Source: Thalassiosira profunda (lineage: Eukaryota > Bacillariophyta > Thalassiosirophyceae > Thalassiosirales > Thalassiosiraceae). From it: DNA of 25,368 bases. The stretch's first letter is position 1. The number at the start of each line of letters is the position of its first letter. Where the stretch lies: NCBI GenBank assembly GCA_036939355.1, contig JALLAP010000128.1, positions 1 to 25,368 on the forward strand, read 5' to 3'. The notes under the pieces were generated by a model that had not been told where the DNA came from, ran no database searches, and was given only the letters and a program-made list of their open reading frames with translations. The translations under genes were made by a program, and so were the position numbers. Shown here piece by piece: positions 1-9,686 of this stretch.

Positions 1-2
1 TC

Positions 3-2932
3 GACGTTTGCGCGCACGTCGATTGGGAGCCCCTCTTTGCCTGCCTGCGGAGGGCGGTTGGCGATGAAGAAGGAGGGCCAGTGCCCACTGCCGGTACTGA
101 AAGCAAGGCTACCGCCATCGATCCGAACGTGGCGCTTTGTCCCTACGAGCTCGGCGGGACGTGCGCCGACGATCGGTGCCCATACCAGCATTTGCAGCGC
201 AAAGATGCTGCTCGAATGATGGAGGATTTGGATGGGCATTTGAGGTATAATGAGTTTCCGGCGGTGCGATTGCCACGTGCCTTTGCGCGAGAGGATTTCA
301 TATCCAAGGCAGAAACAGAGGAGGCTGGTGGCTCGCTTCTTCCCTCCGTTGCAAGTGGCAATGGCAGCGGGCGAGACGAACGCTTGTATCACTGCCCCGT
401 GTGCGCGGGTGAAAAGACGTACAGCCAGGAGGAGCTGAAGTCTCATTTGGAGCACGAGTGTAACAATCCGAGCGCCCTGACAGTCGAAGGCAAGCAAGTG
501 ACCGTCCGTCACGTTCTACGCGACCCAAAGGTGGATCCTTTGGAGGACGACGGCACTGCAAGCGCATCAGACACAGGACCTGATGACTCGGTTGGAGGCG
601 ACGAGGCTTCAAGCGCAGATGCGCCCTCAGAATCGCAGGTAGACGCGGAGGAAAAGTGCGGGGTGAAGGACAACCTCGATTACCTCTCACTCCCGTCTGT
701 GGACGACGACGGTGGTGACGACAACAGCAATGCTCAGTCTCCGAATGGCATCCTTGGCGCTCTCTTTGACGACTTCTTTTGGTGGCAGCGACTTCCCTGT
801 CCAATTGTGACGCCAGCAAAGATGAAAGGAGACCACACCACCTTTGACTACTTGCTCTCTGTGTTTGGCTTTCAGAGGGAGCGAAATGGCGGGGAGGGTG
901 GGTCGACCGATATTCTGTGGTGCATGAGATCAGCGTCGCCAGATGATAAGTCAGAGCAACTCGAAAATGTCCTCCTCTTCTCGCGGATCGTCGACTTGTC
1001 CCGGGTGTTGGTTCACATGGGACGCGATTCTATGGCACTGTCGGCAACGAGCGTGGTGTGCGAATTGTGGGGCGAAGACGAATCGTTGAGGGCACTGCTC
1101 GAGGATGCTGCCCGGTCGATCCAGTCCCTCGCGCATGGTCGATGCTCCGCGACCCTCTTCCAGGTCCAATCACGCCTCCTGCTCGTCTCGGAAGCTCTTC
1201 GCGCCCACTACGAGTCCCTTCGTGGCGATGGTGTTGTCGGCGAAGAGATGGACCTCGAGGATCTGCTCGAACAGATGAAGTATCTGAACCATCCTATGGA
1301 TTGCGAAGGAGGCGGGAACGAAGCGCACCCTCTCAGGAAGTCCGGCTTCATGACCGTAGGCGAAACCCTTCTGTCCCATTTATCATCGTCCGCAGATGAG
1401 GGCGACGACGTGGATGCCTTTGTGAGGCAGCTGAGACTGATGATTGAGAAGTTTGTCGTCGTTCCCTTTACGCATCTCAGGACGAGCAAGCAACAGCTGG
1501 ACTTCCTGATTCAGTGCATTTGCATGGGGGCCTTCTTCGGGGAGCTGCACCGCCACGCAGCGAATGATGGCTGCACTCTGGTTCCCTTTTTGCACGTTCT
1601 CGAGCCGATTTGGAGCTCTTTGCAGCCGCTGCTTCATGGTTCGCCAGCGTCATATTACGATTACGAGCAGGGCCACAACAGATGGGTTCGGCCTGACATG
1701 GTCGCCCTTTTGGTGTTTGGCCCTACCATCTTTGGTTCGTTGGCCAATACCATCGTTTCGCAGGGCGCGCCTTCCACGACGACTGAGAAAACGCCTCCGA
1801 GATTAGATGCGAGGGCACGCGCTGACTTGACGGCCTACGACAACTTCGTCTCTGGAGTCGTCAAGGATCTGGGCCGCTTCAGCAGACGCACAAAAGGATT
1901 TGTTGAGCCGTTGCTGGCTCCGATCCATGCTTTTTCTGCAACACTCTCTGTTGCTCTTGGATCCATGGAGAAAGCGCGTCTCCGGCTTGAGAATGTTCTG
2001 AACAAGGATGCTGGAGCTGGCACAAAACAGCCATCGATGTACGCTCTTGCTGAAATCCTCTGGTCCCAGTTGGTGTCAGTGAGCATGCTCTGCCCGCCGC
2101 GTTCGGCCTTTCCTAAGCTTACTGACAAATCGAGCGATTTGGGTGCGTCGTTATTGCCTGATGAGATCCTTCAAAGTCACCGCGAGATTGCGTCGCGAAT
2201 AATTGGGAACGGCGTCCAGCTGTGGAACGTGAAGCTGCGAGGCGATTCGCATATGAATTTGGCATCCCCTTGCTTCAGTGCGCATCGCAAAGAATGGGAG
2301 ATGGCGGCTACGGAGATCTTTGACGATCGACCTGCGTTGGACGCAGACGGTCGTGGAATGGCTGAGCAACCACCCTCTGAGTTTGGCTTCCGCATTTCGG
2401 ATCCTTATTCATACACTAATTCTGTGGGGTTGCCAGGCAGGCCATCGGTGTTCCCGGAGAGCCTACTCCTTCTTGGAAAGGCACTGACAAGTCTGAGATT
2501 GGATAAGTGCGGGTTGGCAGAGCTGCCGCTCGGGTTTGGCTTTCACCTGACAAATCTCAAGGTGAGTGCCCATCCTTGCTGTCGTCGCATCCGGTGCTGT
2601 CCGCGCCAGTGTTCTCAGCTCACAGTTGATCCGCGGGAAACAAGTCCCTTGACCTGTCGCACAATCGTTTGAGTGAGCTTCCTTCCTCCGTTTCCTCCTT
2701 GGCAAGCCTGGAGATGCTCAACGTGTCGCACAATCGCCTAGAAGTGTTTCCACCGTTGAGTCAATGCAGCAACCTTCGGGTCATTGACGTTTCGCACAAC
2801 CAGCTGCCACACATCCCGGCCGACCTGGCTCTGCGATGCCACAATTTGCAATCATTTCTCATTCATGGTAACCCGGCATCCGAAGCAGTTCCTCCGCCAC
2901 AGAAGCGACAGAAAGTGGGAGAGGATCCCTAG
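3..2932 (+). CDS. zf-C3H1 zinc-finger protein with C-terminal leucine-rich repeats (5' partial)
   Basis: The reading frame is open from the window edge and has no ATG before the first zinc finger, so the start lies upstream. Exon 1 is 3-2561, the intron 2562-2644 and exon 2 2645-2932, about 948 residues in view. Near nt 138-191 is CPYELGGTCADDRCPYQH, spacing C-x7-C-x4-C-x3-H, which matches the zf-C3H1 family of human ZFC3H1 and fission-yeast Red1. Those proteins connect nuclear RNA to exosome decay. A second Cys/His cluster (CPVC...H...H) lies near nt 393-461, followed by an acidic low-complexity stretch and a long helical region. The C-terminus holds about four leucine-rich repeats (LDLSHNRLSELP, LNVSHNRLEVFP, IDVSHNQLPHIP) and a basic tail QKRQK. 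The LRR register runs straight through the splice junction. A role in nuclear RNA decay is inferred from the zinc finger only; the LRR end suggests a protein-binding surface. Confidence 0.8.
2562..2644 (+). other. Phase-0 intron in the zf-C3H1/LRR gene
   Basis: GTGAGT donor directly after the Lys codon at 2559-2561, and AG at 2643-2644. Removing these 83 nt joins LTNLK to SLDLSHNRLSELP in perfect LRR register. Reading through instead gives a Cys/Arg-rich tail and an early stop. A nearer AG (CACAG around 2625) would put the LRR out of frame. Confidence 0.85.
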
Positions 2933-3063
2933 AAGGTAGGTAATGGTATGTATTTGGTCGTTGGCGGCGTCTGATATCGCATAAACGAAATAAGCTACTT
3001 TGACAAATCTTATCACATTGTCATTACATCTACCGATAGCAAAACATCCTCCTCCTTTTGCTG

Positions 3064-4257
3064 CTACGCCGAAGCCGCGAACAGCGAACTCTTCGTCGGC
3101 AACCCAAGCCCCGTTCTCGCTGATCCTTTGGATGCATCCGCTGCTTTCGTCGCAAAACTGTCATTAGCATGCTTTTCTATCCAAGGATGATGCAATGCCT
3201 CCGCGGCCGTCATTCGCTGTGCAGGGTCCATCTGCAACAATCGTCGAACGAAGTCTTTTGCGTCTTCGCTGACAAGGCTCCAATCATCCTCGCCAAAGAC
3301 AAAGTCGCCTACCAGGACGAGCCTCCGGGTCTGTTCGCTATCTGTGCCACTAAAGGGCGGATATCCCGCAATTAATATGTAGGCCGTGATTCCGACCGAC
3401 CAAAGATCGCACGCCTTGTCGTAGCTTTGTCTCAAGACCTCCGGAGCGATGTAATGAGCTGTGCCCGCGATTGCCGTCATGGGCGGCTCTCCGGGGAGGT
3501 GATGTCGTGCCAGGTCGAAATCTACTATCTTCACGTCCGACTTGTCGTCCTCAGTAACAAACAGTATGTTCCCCGGTTTGACATCTCTGTGCACGATGTC
3601 GTGGCGGTGCATGTACGCCACGGCCGACAGGACTTGTCGGATTATTCTCGCCGCGTCGTCCTCTGCAACGCAGGCCCATCCGCCGATCCTGTGCAACAAC
3701 TCTCCGCCCGCGCAAAGATCGAGGACGAAGTGGACGTATGTCGTGCTCTCGTAGACGTCGTGGAGGCGGACGATGTTAGGGTGGTTCATTTGTTGCAACA
3801 GCGATATTTCGCGGGCGAGGCCGGCCGGCGCCACGGTGGTGTTGGTCTTGTTGATGGATTTGACCGCGTACTTGAGGCCATCGAGCTTCCGGGTGCAAGC
3901 TCGGACGGATCCGTTGCGACCTCGGCCGAGCAGCCGAGGATCGATTCGATACTTGTTGTGCACGCTGCTGACCTTCTTGGCCGCGAAGGAGTGCGCCGCC
4001 GCGGTGAGAGAATCGGCGGATGCGCGCAAATCTTCGCTGCTGGCGTTAGCTGACGCTGACGAGTCCTCCTCATTGCTGGTGATGGTGTTAGCTGACGTGC
4101 TGCACGACGAGACGGTGAGGGCAGTTGTCGTCGCGTTGCTGTCCGCGAGTGGCGATTGGTGCCCATCGCGAGCCGCGTCCTTCCTCGCGGCGGCCTTCCC
4201 CGCGGCGGCATCCATTCTACTGTCCGAGGGGGTTCCTTTCGTGGTGCCGGCGTCCAT
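3064..4257 (-). CDS. CaMK-like Ser/Thr protein kinase with DFD in place of DFG
   Basis: Single-exon gene of 397 aa starting at the ATG at 4257. Residues 1-100 are a low-complexity Ala/Ser/Thr/Asp tail. The kinase domain spans about 103-365: glycine loop GRGRNGSV (111-118), AVK lysine 133, alpha-C Glu 150, HRDVKPGN with catalytic Asp 225, APE (271-273), and the CaMK-type sub-domain XI ending AEALHHPWI. The hinge (LDLCAGGELLHRI) and DLWSVGITAYILIAGYPPF fit the CaMK/CDPK group. No EF hands or clear calmodulin-binding helix follow; the C-terminus is only a short Ser/Ala tail. The magnesium-binding motif reads DFD (246-248): the metal Asp is kept but the Gly is replaced. It is probably an active cytosolic kinase; substrate unknown. 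It converges with the upstream LRR gene (131 nt apart) and diverges from the lipid enzyme at 4635. Confidence 0.9.
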   Translation of the reverse strand: MDAGTTKGTPSDSRMDAAAGKAAARKDAARDGHQSPLADSNATTTALTVSSCSTSANTITSNEEDSSASANASSEDLRASADSLTAAAHSFAAKKVSSVHNKYRIDPRLLGRGRNGSVRACTRKLDGLKYAVKSINKTNTTVAPAGLAREISLLQQMNHPNIVRLHDVYESTTYVHFVLDLCAGGELLHRIGGWACVAEDDAARIIRQVLSAVAYMHRHDIVHRDVKPGNILFVTEDDKSDVKIVDFDLARHHLPGEPPMTAIAGTAHYIAPEVLRQSYDKACDLWSVGITAYILIAGYPPFSGTDSEQTRRLVLVGDFVFGEDDWSLVSEDAKDFVRRLLQMDPAQRMTAAEALHHPWIEKHANDSFATKAADASKGSARTGLGLPTKSSLFAASA

Positions 4258-4329
4258 TCGTCTATTTCGGCTTCAATGTGAGCAGCGCAGCGCTCATGTG
4301 CTTCTCTTTGTGGGGGTGTGGAGGCGCGC

Positions 4330-4381
4330 TGCTAATCCCGATCGGAGGCCATGTTTGTGCGTGCTAATCCCGATCGGAGGC
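4330..4381. repeat. 20-bp direct repeat, 32-bp spacing
   Basis: TGCTAATCCCGATCGGAGGC occurs exactly at 4330-4349 and again at 4362-4381. The core CCGATCGG is palindromic, so each copy could bind a dimeric regulator. The copies start 32 bp apart, about three helical turns, inside a divergent promoter. The function is inferred. Confidence 0.8.
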
Positions 4382-4391
4382 ACATGATTTA

Positions 4392-4430
4392 GGGCAGTTC
4401 CTTGGGGCAGTACCTTTGGGCAGTAACTTT
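4392..4430 (+). repeat. Three tandem 13-bp GGGCAGT repeats
   Basis: Units at 4392-4404, 4405-4417 and 4418-4430 read GGGCAGTTCCTTG, GGGCAGTACCTTT and GGGCAGTAACTTT. They lie 11 bp after the 20-bp direct repeat and about 200 bp upstream of the ATG at 4635. They could be a transcription-factor array or a chance minisatellite. Confidence 0.75.
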
Positions 4431-4634
4431 GTAGCGACACAGAAATCAGACAGGCATCTTTTCGACTTGACGCCCAAATTCGGGTGTCAGGAAAAAGGTC
4501 TCTCTGCCCGCCCCAACTCGCATTTATTTGCAGCAGACGAACGTTGGAGCGAGGCCGAGGCGGCATCATTCCGCCGGAGAGCCAGACCGGCCTCTGCCGT
4601 GATCGCGGCCTGGCGGGCGACTCTGTGAAAGAGG

Positions 4635-5778
4635 ATGGGCGATCCCGACGCCCGCGCCACTTTCAACGCCCACCGGCGGCAGCTGAAAAATGCCGTCCGT
4701 CGCGACGTTCTGTTCCTCGTCGGCGGCGTCATCGCCTACTGCATCGTGGCATACGTCGAAACGTACGCGTCGGACGACGAGATTCGCCTGAAAAATGTCA
4801 TGCAATCGTTGTCGGAGGGGCAGGACGGCGATGACTGTGTGGAGAATGACGGAGACGCATGTCACACGCAGCGCGCTGATCGGCAATCAACGGGGATTAT
4901 CGACGCGGGCTTCATCATCACGAGGCCACTGCATTCCTATTTGGCTCGCAACCGCGACGTGAACGACATGCTCGCGATGGGCAATTCCATTCTACTGACG
5001 ATCCCGCTCGCCTATGTGGCGTATGTCACTCTGTGGAAGGGAGACTTCCGGCTGTCCTTTCGGCTGATTGCGACGCACCTCTTTCGGACGTGCTGCGGCT
5101 GGTTCACGTATTTGCCGCCCCCCGCGGCGTTCCTCCCGTCGGTGTACGACTTCCCGGAGATGCTGCTCTGTCTGAACCAAGAGTGCTCCGTCGACAGCGT
5201 CGAGGTGAACTTTCTGACCTTCTTTTCCGGCCATGTCGCAACAATTGTGAGTTGCAATTGACGCTACAGTATATCGTGGCTAGAACTTGCTACTGATTGC
5301 CATTCACTGTCTTCAGGTCATCATCGCAAACTATCTGTATCTGGCCAACCACACTCGCCTGGCGGTCTGCCTGCACTGCTTCAACTGGCTGCAAGCCATT
5401 CGATTGCTGGCCACCCGGGGGCACTACTCCATCGATCTCATCGTCGGTTACGTCGTGGCCGTCTTTGTATCGCATCCGGCGGAGCGATTAGGTCTCTATT
5501 ACTCCTGGGGCATCCAGCCGCCGCTCCCATCCGCCCTCGAAACGTTCGAGATCTTGGTGGGGGTGAGCTCTGCGGGGCCGGCGAGGAGCAACGCTGCCGT
5601 GTCCAGCGAGGATGAAACGAAGGAAAAGGGGAATAGCTCGACTTTCCCAAAGCCGAACATTCACGGCAATGCGCATCGAGTGCAATCGGACACGAGCGTA
5701 CGAATCGCAGTCAATATCTTTGCGGACATTGCGATGAAACGGAGCGAGAGCAGTCCGGCCTTGTGTCAAAGCGAATGA
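4635..5778 (+). CDS. Sphingomyelin-synthase-like / PAP2_C multi-pass membrane transferase
   Basis: Exon 1 is 4635-5246 and exon 2 5317-5778, with a 70-nt GT-AG intron, phase 0. The product is 357 aa. Membrane spans are visible near residues 24-45, 113-135, 140-165, 190-215 and 245-258. The catalytic signature of the sphingomyelin synthase/PAP2_C family is present: SGH with His 200, then GHYSID with His 240 and Asp 244. Spacing is close to the H-H-D triad of animal SMS enzymes. Family members move a phospho-headgroup from a glycerophospholipid to ceramide at the Golgi or plasma membrane; whether the headgroup here is choline, ethanolamine or inositol cannot be read from sequence. The N-terminus has no SAM domain. 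The last about 90 residues are a Ser/Glu-rich cytosolic tail. The insert between the first two spans is acidic with two Cys. Confidence 0.82.
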
Positions 5779-5985
5779 GATCCCTGCGACTCTCCGCGAT
5801 GACTGGCTGTCATGTATGTTATATGCCTATTACCCTGTCGTCTTTTGTCTGAGCTGAGTACAAATAGATTGATCAATAGCTCTCATGAATGTTACATCTA
5901 CGCATATGCAAAGTGGTTGAAATGAGAAGGCAGTGCATCACAGCTGGGAACCCCGGCGTTGCGCAGAACGCTCCATCGCCAATCT

Positions 5986-8900
5986 TTACTCCTCGGCATC
6001 GTGTTCCCTCTCCCACCGCGTGCTCCCGTGCTTCCTTAACCGCCCGTTTTCTCCCTCGGCGGCCGCCGCCTCCTCGGCGTGATTTCGTTCCGTCCGCGTC
6101 GTTCCCTCGCGGACGCGGTGCGCCCGTGCGCGCTCCACCTCGAAAGTAGTGCTGGACCAACCATCCGGCGGTCCCGACGACGCCCGCGGCGACGACGACC
6201 ACTTCGCGCCCTTGGAGCGCTTGGCGCCCTTGGACGACTTGCCCCCGACTTTGGCGGGGCGGGGCGCCGATGCCGCGGCGGGCGATGGGGACGGCTTGCC
6301 ATTGTCACCGTGGGAAGGCGGCGGCGTCGTTTGCCCTTCCGTTGGCTTCGTTGCTGGCGTCTCGCTCTCGTCCGACTCCGGCATCGACATGGACAAGTCC
6401 AGCATCTCGGAGGGCGTGGGAGCATTTGTTCCCAGCTCGAGGTCATCGTCTGAGTTGGAATTCACAAGGCTCTGCTTTGGCACCGCGGGCGCCGGTGGCG
6501 GTGCCTCGGCCACCTCCGGATCGTGGCAGTAGTCCCCGCCGGGGACGTCGCCCGCGCCGCCCGCCGCGCACCCCGGCACGGGCGTCGACCGCCCCACCGG
6601 CCGTCGAAAGCACGCCAGCGACCCCCGGCAGTCGCCGTCCGCGTCGCAGTCGCCCGCGCACGCGGCGCAGGGCGCGGCGGGGGTGCACCCCCCCGCGCCC
6701 CGCCACCGCAGCGGACCGGCCGGCGTGGGCGCCGCCGTCGATCCCGGCGCGTCGCCGCCGCCGTCGGGATCGAAGCAGTAGTCGGCGCCGGCGACGTCGC
6801 CCGGTCCGCCCGCGGCGCACCCCGGAACTTGGGCGCGGTCGTCCCGCGCGCGCTGGAAGCACGCCAGGCCGCCGACGCAATCGGCGTCGCCGTCGCAGTC
6901 GCCCGCGCAGACGTCGCACGGAGCCTCCGGGGTGCACGCGTCACGTCCCTGGTAGCGCAGCCGCGGCAGCTCATCTCCGACGGGCGCCGGGGTTGGCACA
7001 TTACCCAAGTCGGCCTCCGCCACAAAGTCCCAGCCGTACCTGTCCTCGGTCCCGCACGGCGTCACGACCAGCGGCGCGCCCTTCCACGCGTCGTTTCCTC
7101 CTTGGAAGGTGACGCACAAATCGTCGTGCCCCTGCAATTTCAGCGCATCGGGCCCGCGCGACTCATCCTCGCGGTAGAATTCCGTCAGCACGTCGTCGGC
7201 GCCACAGGGTCCCACCTCCACGGGCGCCTCGACATTGCGTCCACGGCTCTGCAAGAAAGACAAGGCGAGTGAGCAACAGAATTTCAAAATTTGAAATTCA
7301 ATTCGAAAAAAAAACGCTCGTTGAAAATTCAAACGGTCTTTTGAAAATTTTGAATTGGTTTGAAAATTCAATTTTCCAAATGGTCAAAGTTTTCAAACGA
7401 CCATTTCAAACGGTTCAAATTTGAAAGCAACAAGCCGAATATGACCAAGCACTTACCGGGTCGACGCTGTCCAAGGGCACCAGCATGCAGTTCTCGTCGT
7501 CCCAGATGGAGCGAATGTGACCGTACGGGTCCATGTGCCACAGCTGGTCCATCTGCTCCATCCGCGCGACGATCGAGCCATTATCGGCGCCGTCGCTGCT
7601 GTTGGTGGATGTGGTCAGCGTATCAGGCGCGCACGGCTCGAGGAGGAGCGGCGAGTGGGCCGGGGCCAGGGCGCCGGAGATGCACCATCCCGTGCTTGTG
7701 CCGCTCCAACCCTGCTGCAGCCCCCGGTCTCCCACGACGCCGGACCGTTCGACCGCCAGACCACTGCCGCCACCCGCCTGGGATCTGATAAAGTACGCCT
7801 CCACCTCCCCATCGTCCGTCGTCGGCATCCCGCTCGGCCTATCGTCAAATCCGACGTCGTAACAGTAATCCGCGCCGGGAATGTCCCCCTCCCCGCCCGC
7901 ACTGCACCCCGGAATCGGCCCGCCCTCCCCGTCGGCCCGCTTGAAGCAAGCCAGCTCGACATCGGGGTCGGACGATTGGCAGTCGGCGTCGGCGTCGCAG
8001 TCCCCCTCGCACGCGGCGCAGGGCTCGTCGGGGGTGCACCCGTTGACGCCCCGCCAGACCAGATTTCCGCTTTCTGGGGCGGGCGGCGGGGTTCCATTCG
8101 TACTCGGCGCGCGGGACGGAGTGGGGTGGCGGGGCACGCAATAGTCGGCCCCGGGCACGTCGCCCGCGCCGCCGGGGGCGCAGCCCGGGATGCCCTCGTC
8201 GAGGATGCGGTGGTGGCACTCCAACCCCTCCTGGCAGTCGGCGTCGGCGTCGCAGTCGCCGGTACAGACATCACAGGGTTCGTCGGGGGTGCAGCCGTTG
8301 ACGCCGCGCCAGGTGAGGGGCGGATAGCCGCCCGGCGGCGTGGTCAACGGGGTGGGGGCGTGGGTGGGCGGGGGCCACAGTCCGTGCCAGCTTTTGGATT
8401 TTGCGGACTTGGACTTGGAGGATTTGGGACGCTTGAACAGCTTGGCTTGCACGTCGTGGCCCCAGCCGGCGTTCTCTTCGTCGTGGTGGTTCCAGTCGGA
8501 GCCTTCTCCGTTGGCGTGGCCGGTGCCGTGGTCGTTGGGCTTGCCGGAGCCGGAGTTGCCATCGTTTGAGTTGGCGTCCTTCCCGCTGGACTTGCCGCTC
8601 TTGCCCAGCGGGCTTCCGTTATTGGCAACTTCCTCCTCGTCGCCGTGGATCCAGCTGCCGTCGCCAACCTCGCCGTCCTCGTTCCAATGGAACGGATCCT
8701 CCTCGTCGTCCTTGGCCGCCTTGGCCGCCTCGCTCTTGCCGCTCTTGGCCCGGCGCCACGCATCTTCCGCGCGGGCCTCGAACGCCGCGTCGGCTCCGCC
8801 GTGCGCGTCCGCCTCGGGAGCCTCCGCAGCAGCTGCTTCGCTGCCTTCGTCCGCCTCAGGCTCGGGCGCGGGCTCGGGCTCGGTTTCGCCGTCCGCGAGG

Positions 8901-9097
8901 TACTCGTTGTGCATCTTCAGACCGCGCGTGTGCACATCGTTTGAGCGCCGCCGCCGCGGAGGCCCGCGCGGCCGCGGCAGGCCCTCGTGCCGCGCGCCGA
9001 CGCCATTCTCTGGCAATGGTCGTTCGACGCCGCCGGCGGGGGGCTCGGCATGGGCCGTCGCCGAGGCCGCGAGGCCCAGGAGCATCCGCCGCTTCAT
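5986..9097 (-). CDS. Secreted Cys-rich repeat protein with ricin-type trefoil and Lys/Ser-rich segments
   Basis: Exon 1 is 9097-7457 and exon 2 7248-5986, joined in phase 0 across a 208-nt intron; 967 aa. It opens with a signal peptide (MKRRMLLGLAASATAHA). Next comes an acidic, Gly/Asn/Lys/Ser-rich region (about 70-240) with KSGKSSGK and KSSKSKSAKSKS stretches like those in diatom wall or secreted proteins. Two Cys-rich modules follow (263-320, 348-412), then a region of about 190 residues resembling a ricin-B beta-trefoil (QLWHMDPYGHIRSIWDDENC, LQGHDDLC, YGWDF), then two more Cys-rich modules and a Ser/Thr/Pro stalk. Modules share GCTPxxPCxxCxGDCDxDxDC ... PGCxxGGxGDxPGxDYC; the Asp ladder suggests metal binding. 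Probable role: extracellular sugar-binding or wall protein (inferred). The last about 90 residues are uncertain because another frame encodes a membrane-span-like stretch. Confidence 0.8.
6526..8311 (-). repeat. Four Cys/Asp-rich protein modules encoded in the secreted gene
   Basis: Module 1 lies at 8311-8138, module 2 at 8056-7862, module 3 at 6960-6775 and module 4 at 6708-6526. Each has about 58-65 residues and eight or more Cys in the order GCTP..PC..C.GDC, D.DC, L.C, PGC, DYC. Modules 1 and 2 share WRGVNGCTPDEPC exactly; modules 3 and 4 (CTPEAPC, CTPAAPC) are nearer to each other. This suggests pairwise duplication on each side of the trefoil. Confidence 0.85.
7249..7456 (-). other. AT-rich 208-nt intron inside the trefoil
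   Basis: GTAAGT donor (GT at 7456-7455) and TTTCTTGCAG acceptor (AG at 7250-7249); splicing joins DSVDP to SRGRNVE in frame. The interior is far more AT-rich than the flanking exons and is dense in TTTGAAA and its complement TTTCAAA, with GAAAATTCAA repeated. It could fold on itself. Confidence 0.85.
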
Positions 9098-9686
9098 GAT
9101 GACTCTGTGACTCTTGACTCTGATGTTACTTGCTCAGATTTGACCCTGTCGGCCGCGCCGCTCGTGTCGCTCGTCACCGCCGATGGCTGTGGCCGCTTCG
9201 TAGGAGAGGCCGACGAGGCTCCGAGGCGCGGTTTCAAATGGCGCGGCGGCCGCGGCGGAGAACGGAGAGGGGGGCGGGGGGACATTGAATCCGCCCTCAC
9301 AAAAATGTTGGGCGGGCCGAAAATTTGGGCTACGAGGGGAATCAGTATGTCTGTACGTAGAGGGGATGGTACAACGTATCGGGTACGTAATTGGTGTCGG
9401 CCGAGAGCACTCGAAACCTCTCGAAACTGCTTGCTGTCTCCGTTTGTTGGTCGCTCTCGATACATTGGATAGATCTCTAGAGCCTTCGAAGTTAAGCCGT
9501 TGATACAATGCGCTGTGCCTGCATACAATACGATCGCAAGATACTTGATGTGCACAGTCAATCTAGTCTCCTACAATCTACAAAATAATGTGCATCCTAT
9601 TAGCTCTTAGCGCCAGTGTAGCTGTGTTAAATCTCTAGCCCGAGGTATCGCTTGATTGGGCTTGGTGTGCTTATTATCTCGACGGA
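9098..9686. other. Gene-free stretch upstream of the secreted-protein gene
   Basis: No convincing coding region was found on either strand. It should hold the promoter of the minus-strand gene starting at 9097 and the 3' end of the small gene stopping at 9687. Visible items: a TGACTCT repeat at about 9105-9122, and TACGTA palindromes at about 9353 and 9393, which could be bZIP-type sites. No RNA gene was seen. Confidence 0.5.

Larger units (their letters stand above)
4258..4634. promoter_or_regulatory. Divergent intergenic promoter region, kinase / PAP2_C enzyme
   Basis: A 377-nt stretch without a convincing gene lies between two start codons that face away from each other, so it must hold both promoters. 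It contains a 20-bp direct repeat and a 13-bp-period triple repeat, listed separately. No TATA box was recognised. Confidence 0.55.

Noticed and set aside
81..83. Start of the zf-C3H1 gene at 81
   Set aside because: The codon is GTG and the frame is open to the window edge; a eukaryotic start there is unlikely.
3427..4053. Plus-strand open frame opposite the kinase
   Set aside because: Antisense shadow of conserved kinase motifs; no start context or family.
6270..8569. Long plus-strand open frames opposite the secreted gene
   Set aside because: They are Arg/Pro/Ala-rich shadows caused by high GC; the minus strand has a signal peptide, repeated Cys modules and clean splice sites.
9094..9561. 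Minus-strand open frame upstream of the secreted gene
   Set aside because: No ATG, no domain and low-complexity Pro/Arg content; treated as promoter sequence.
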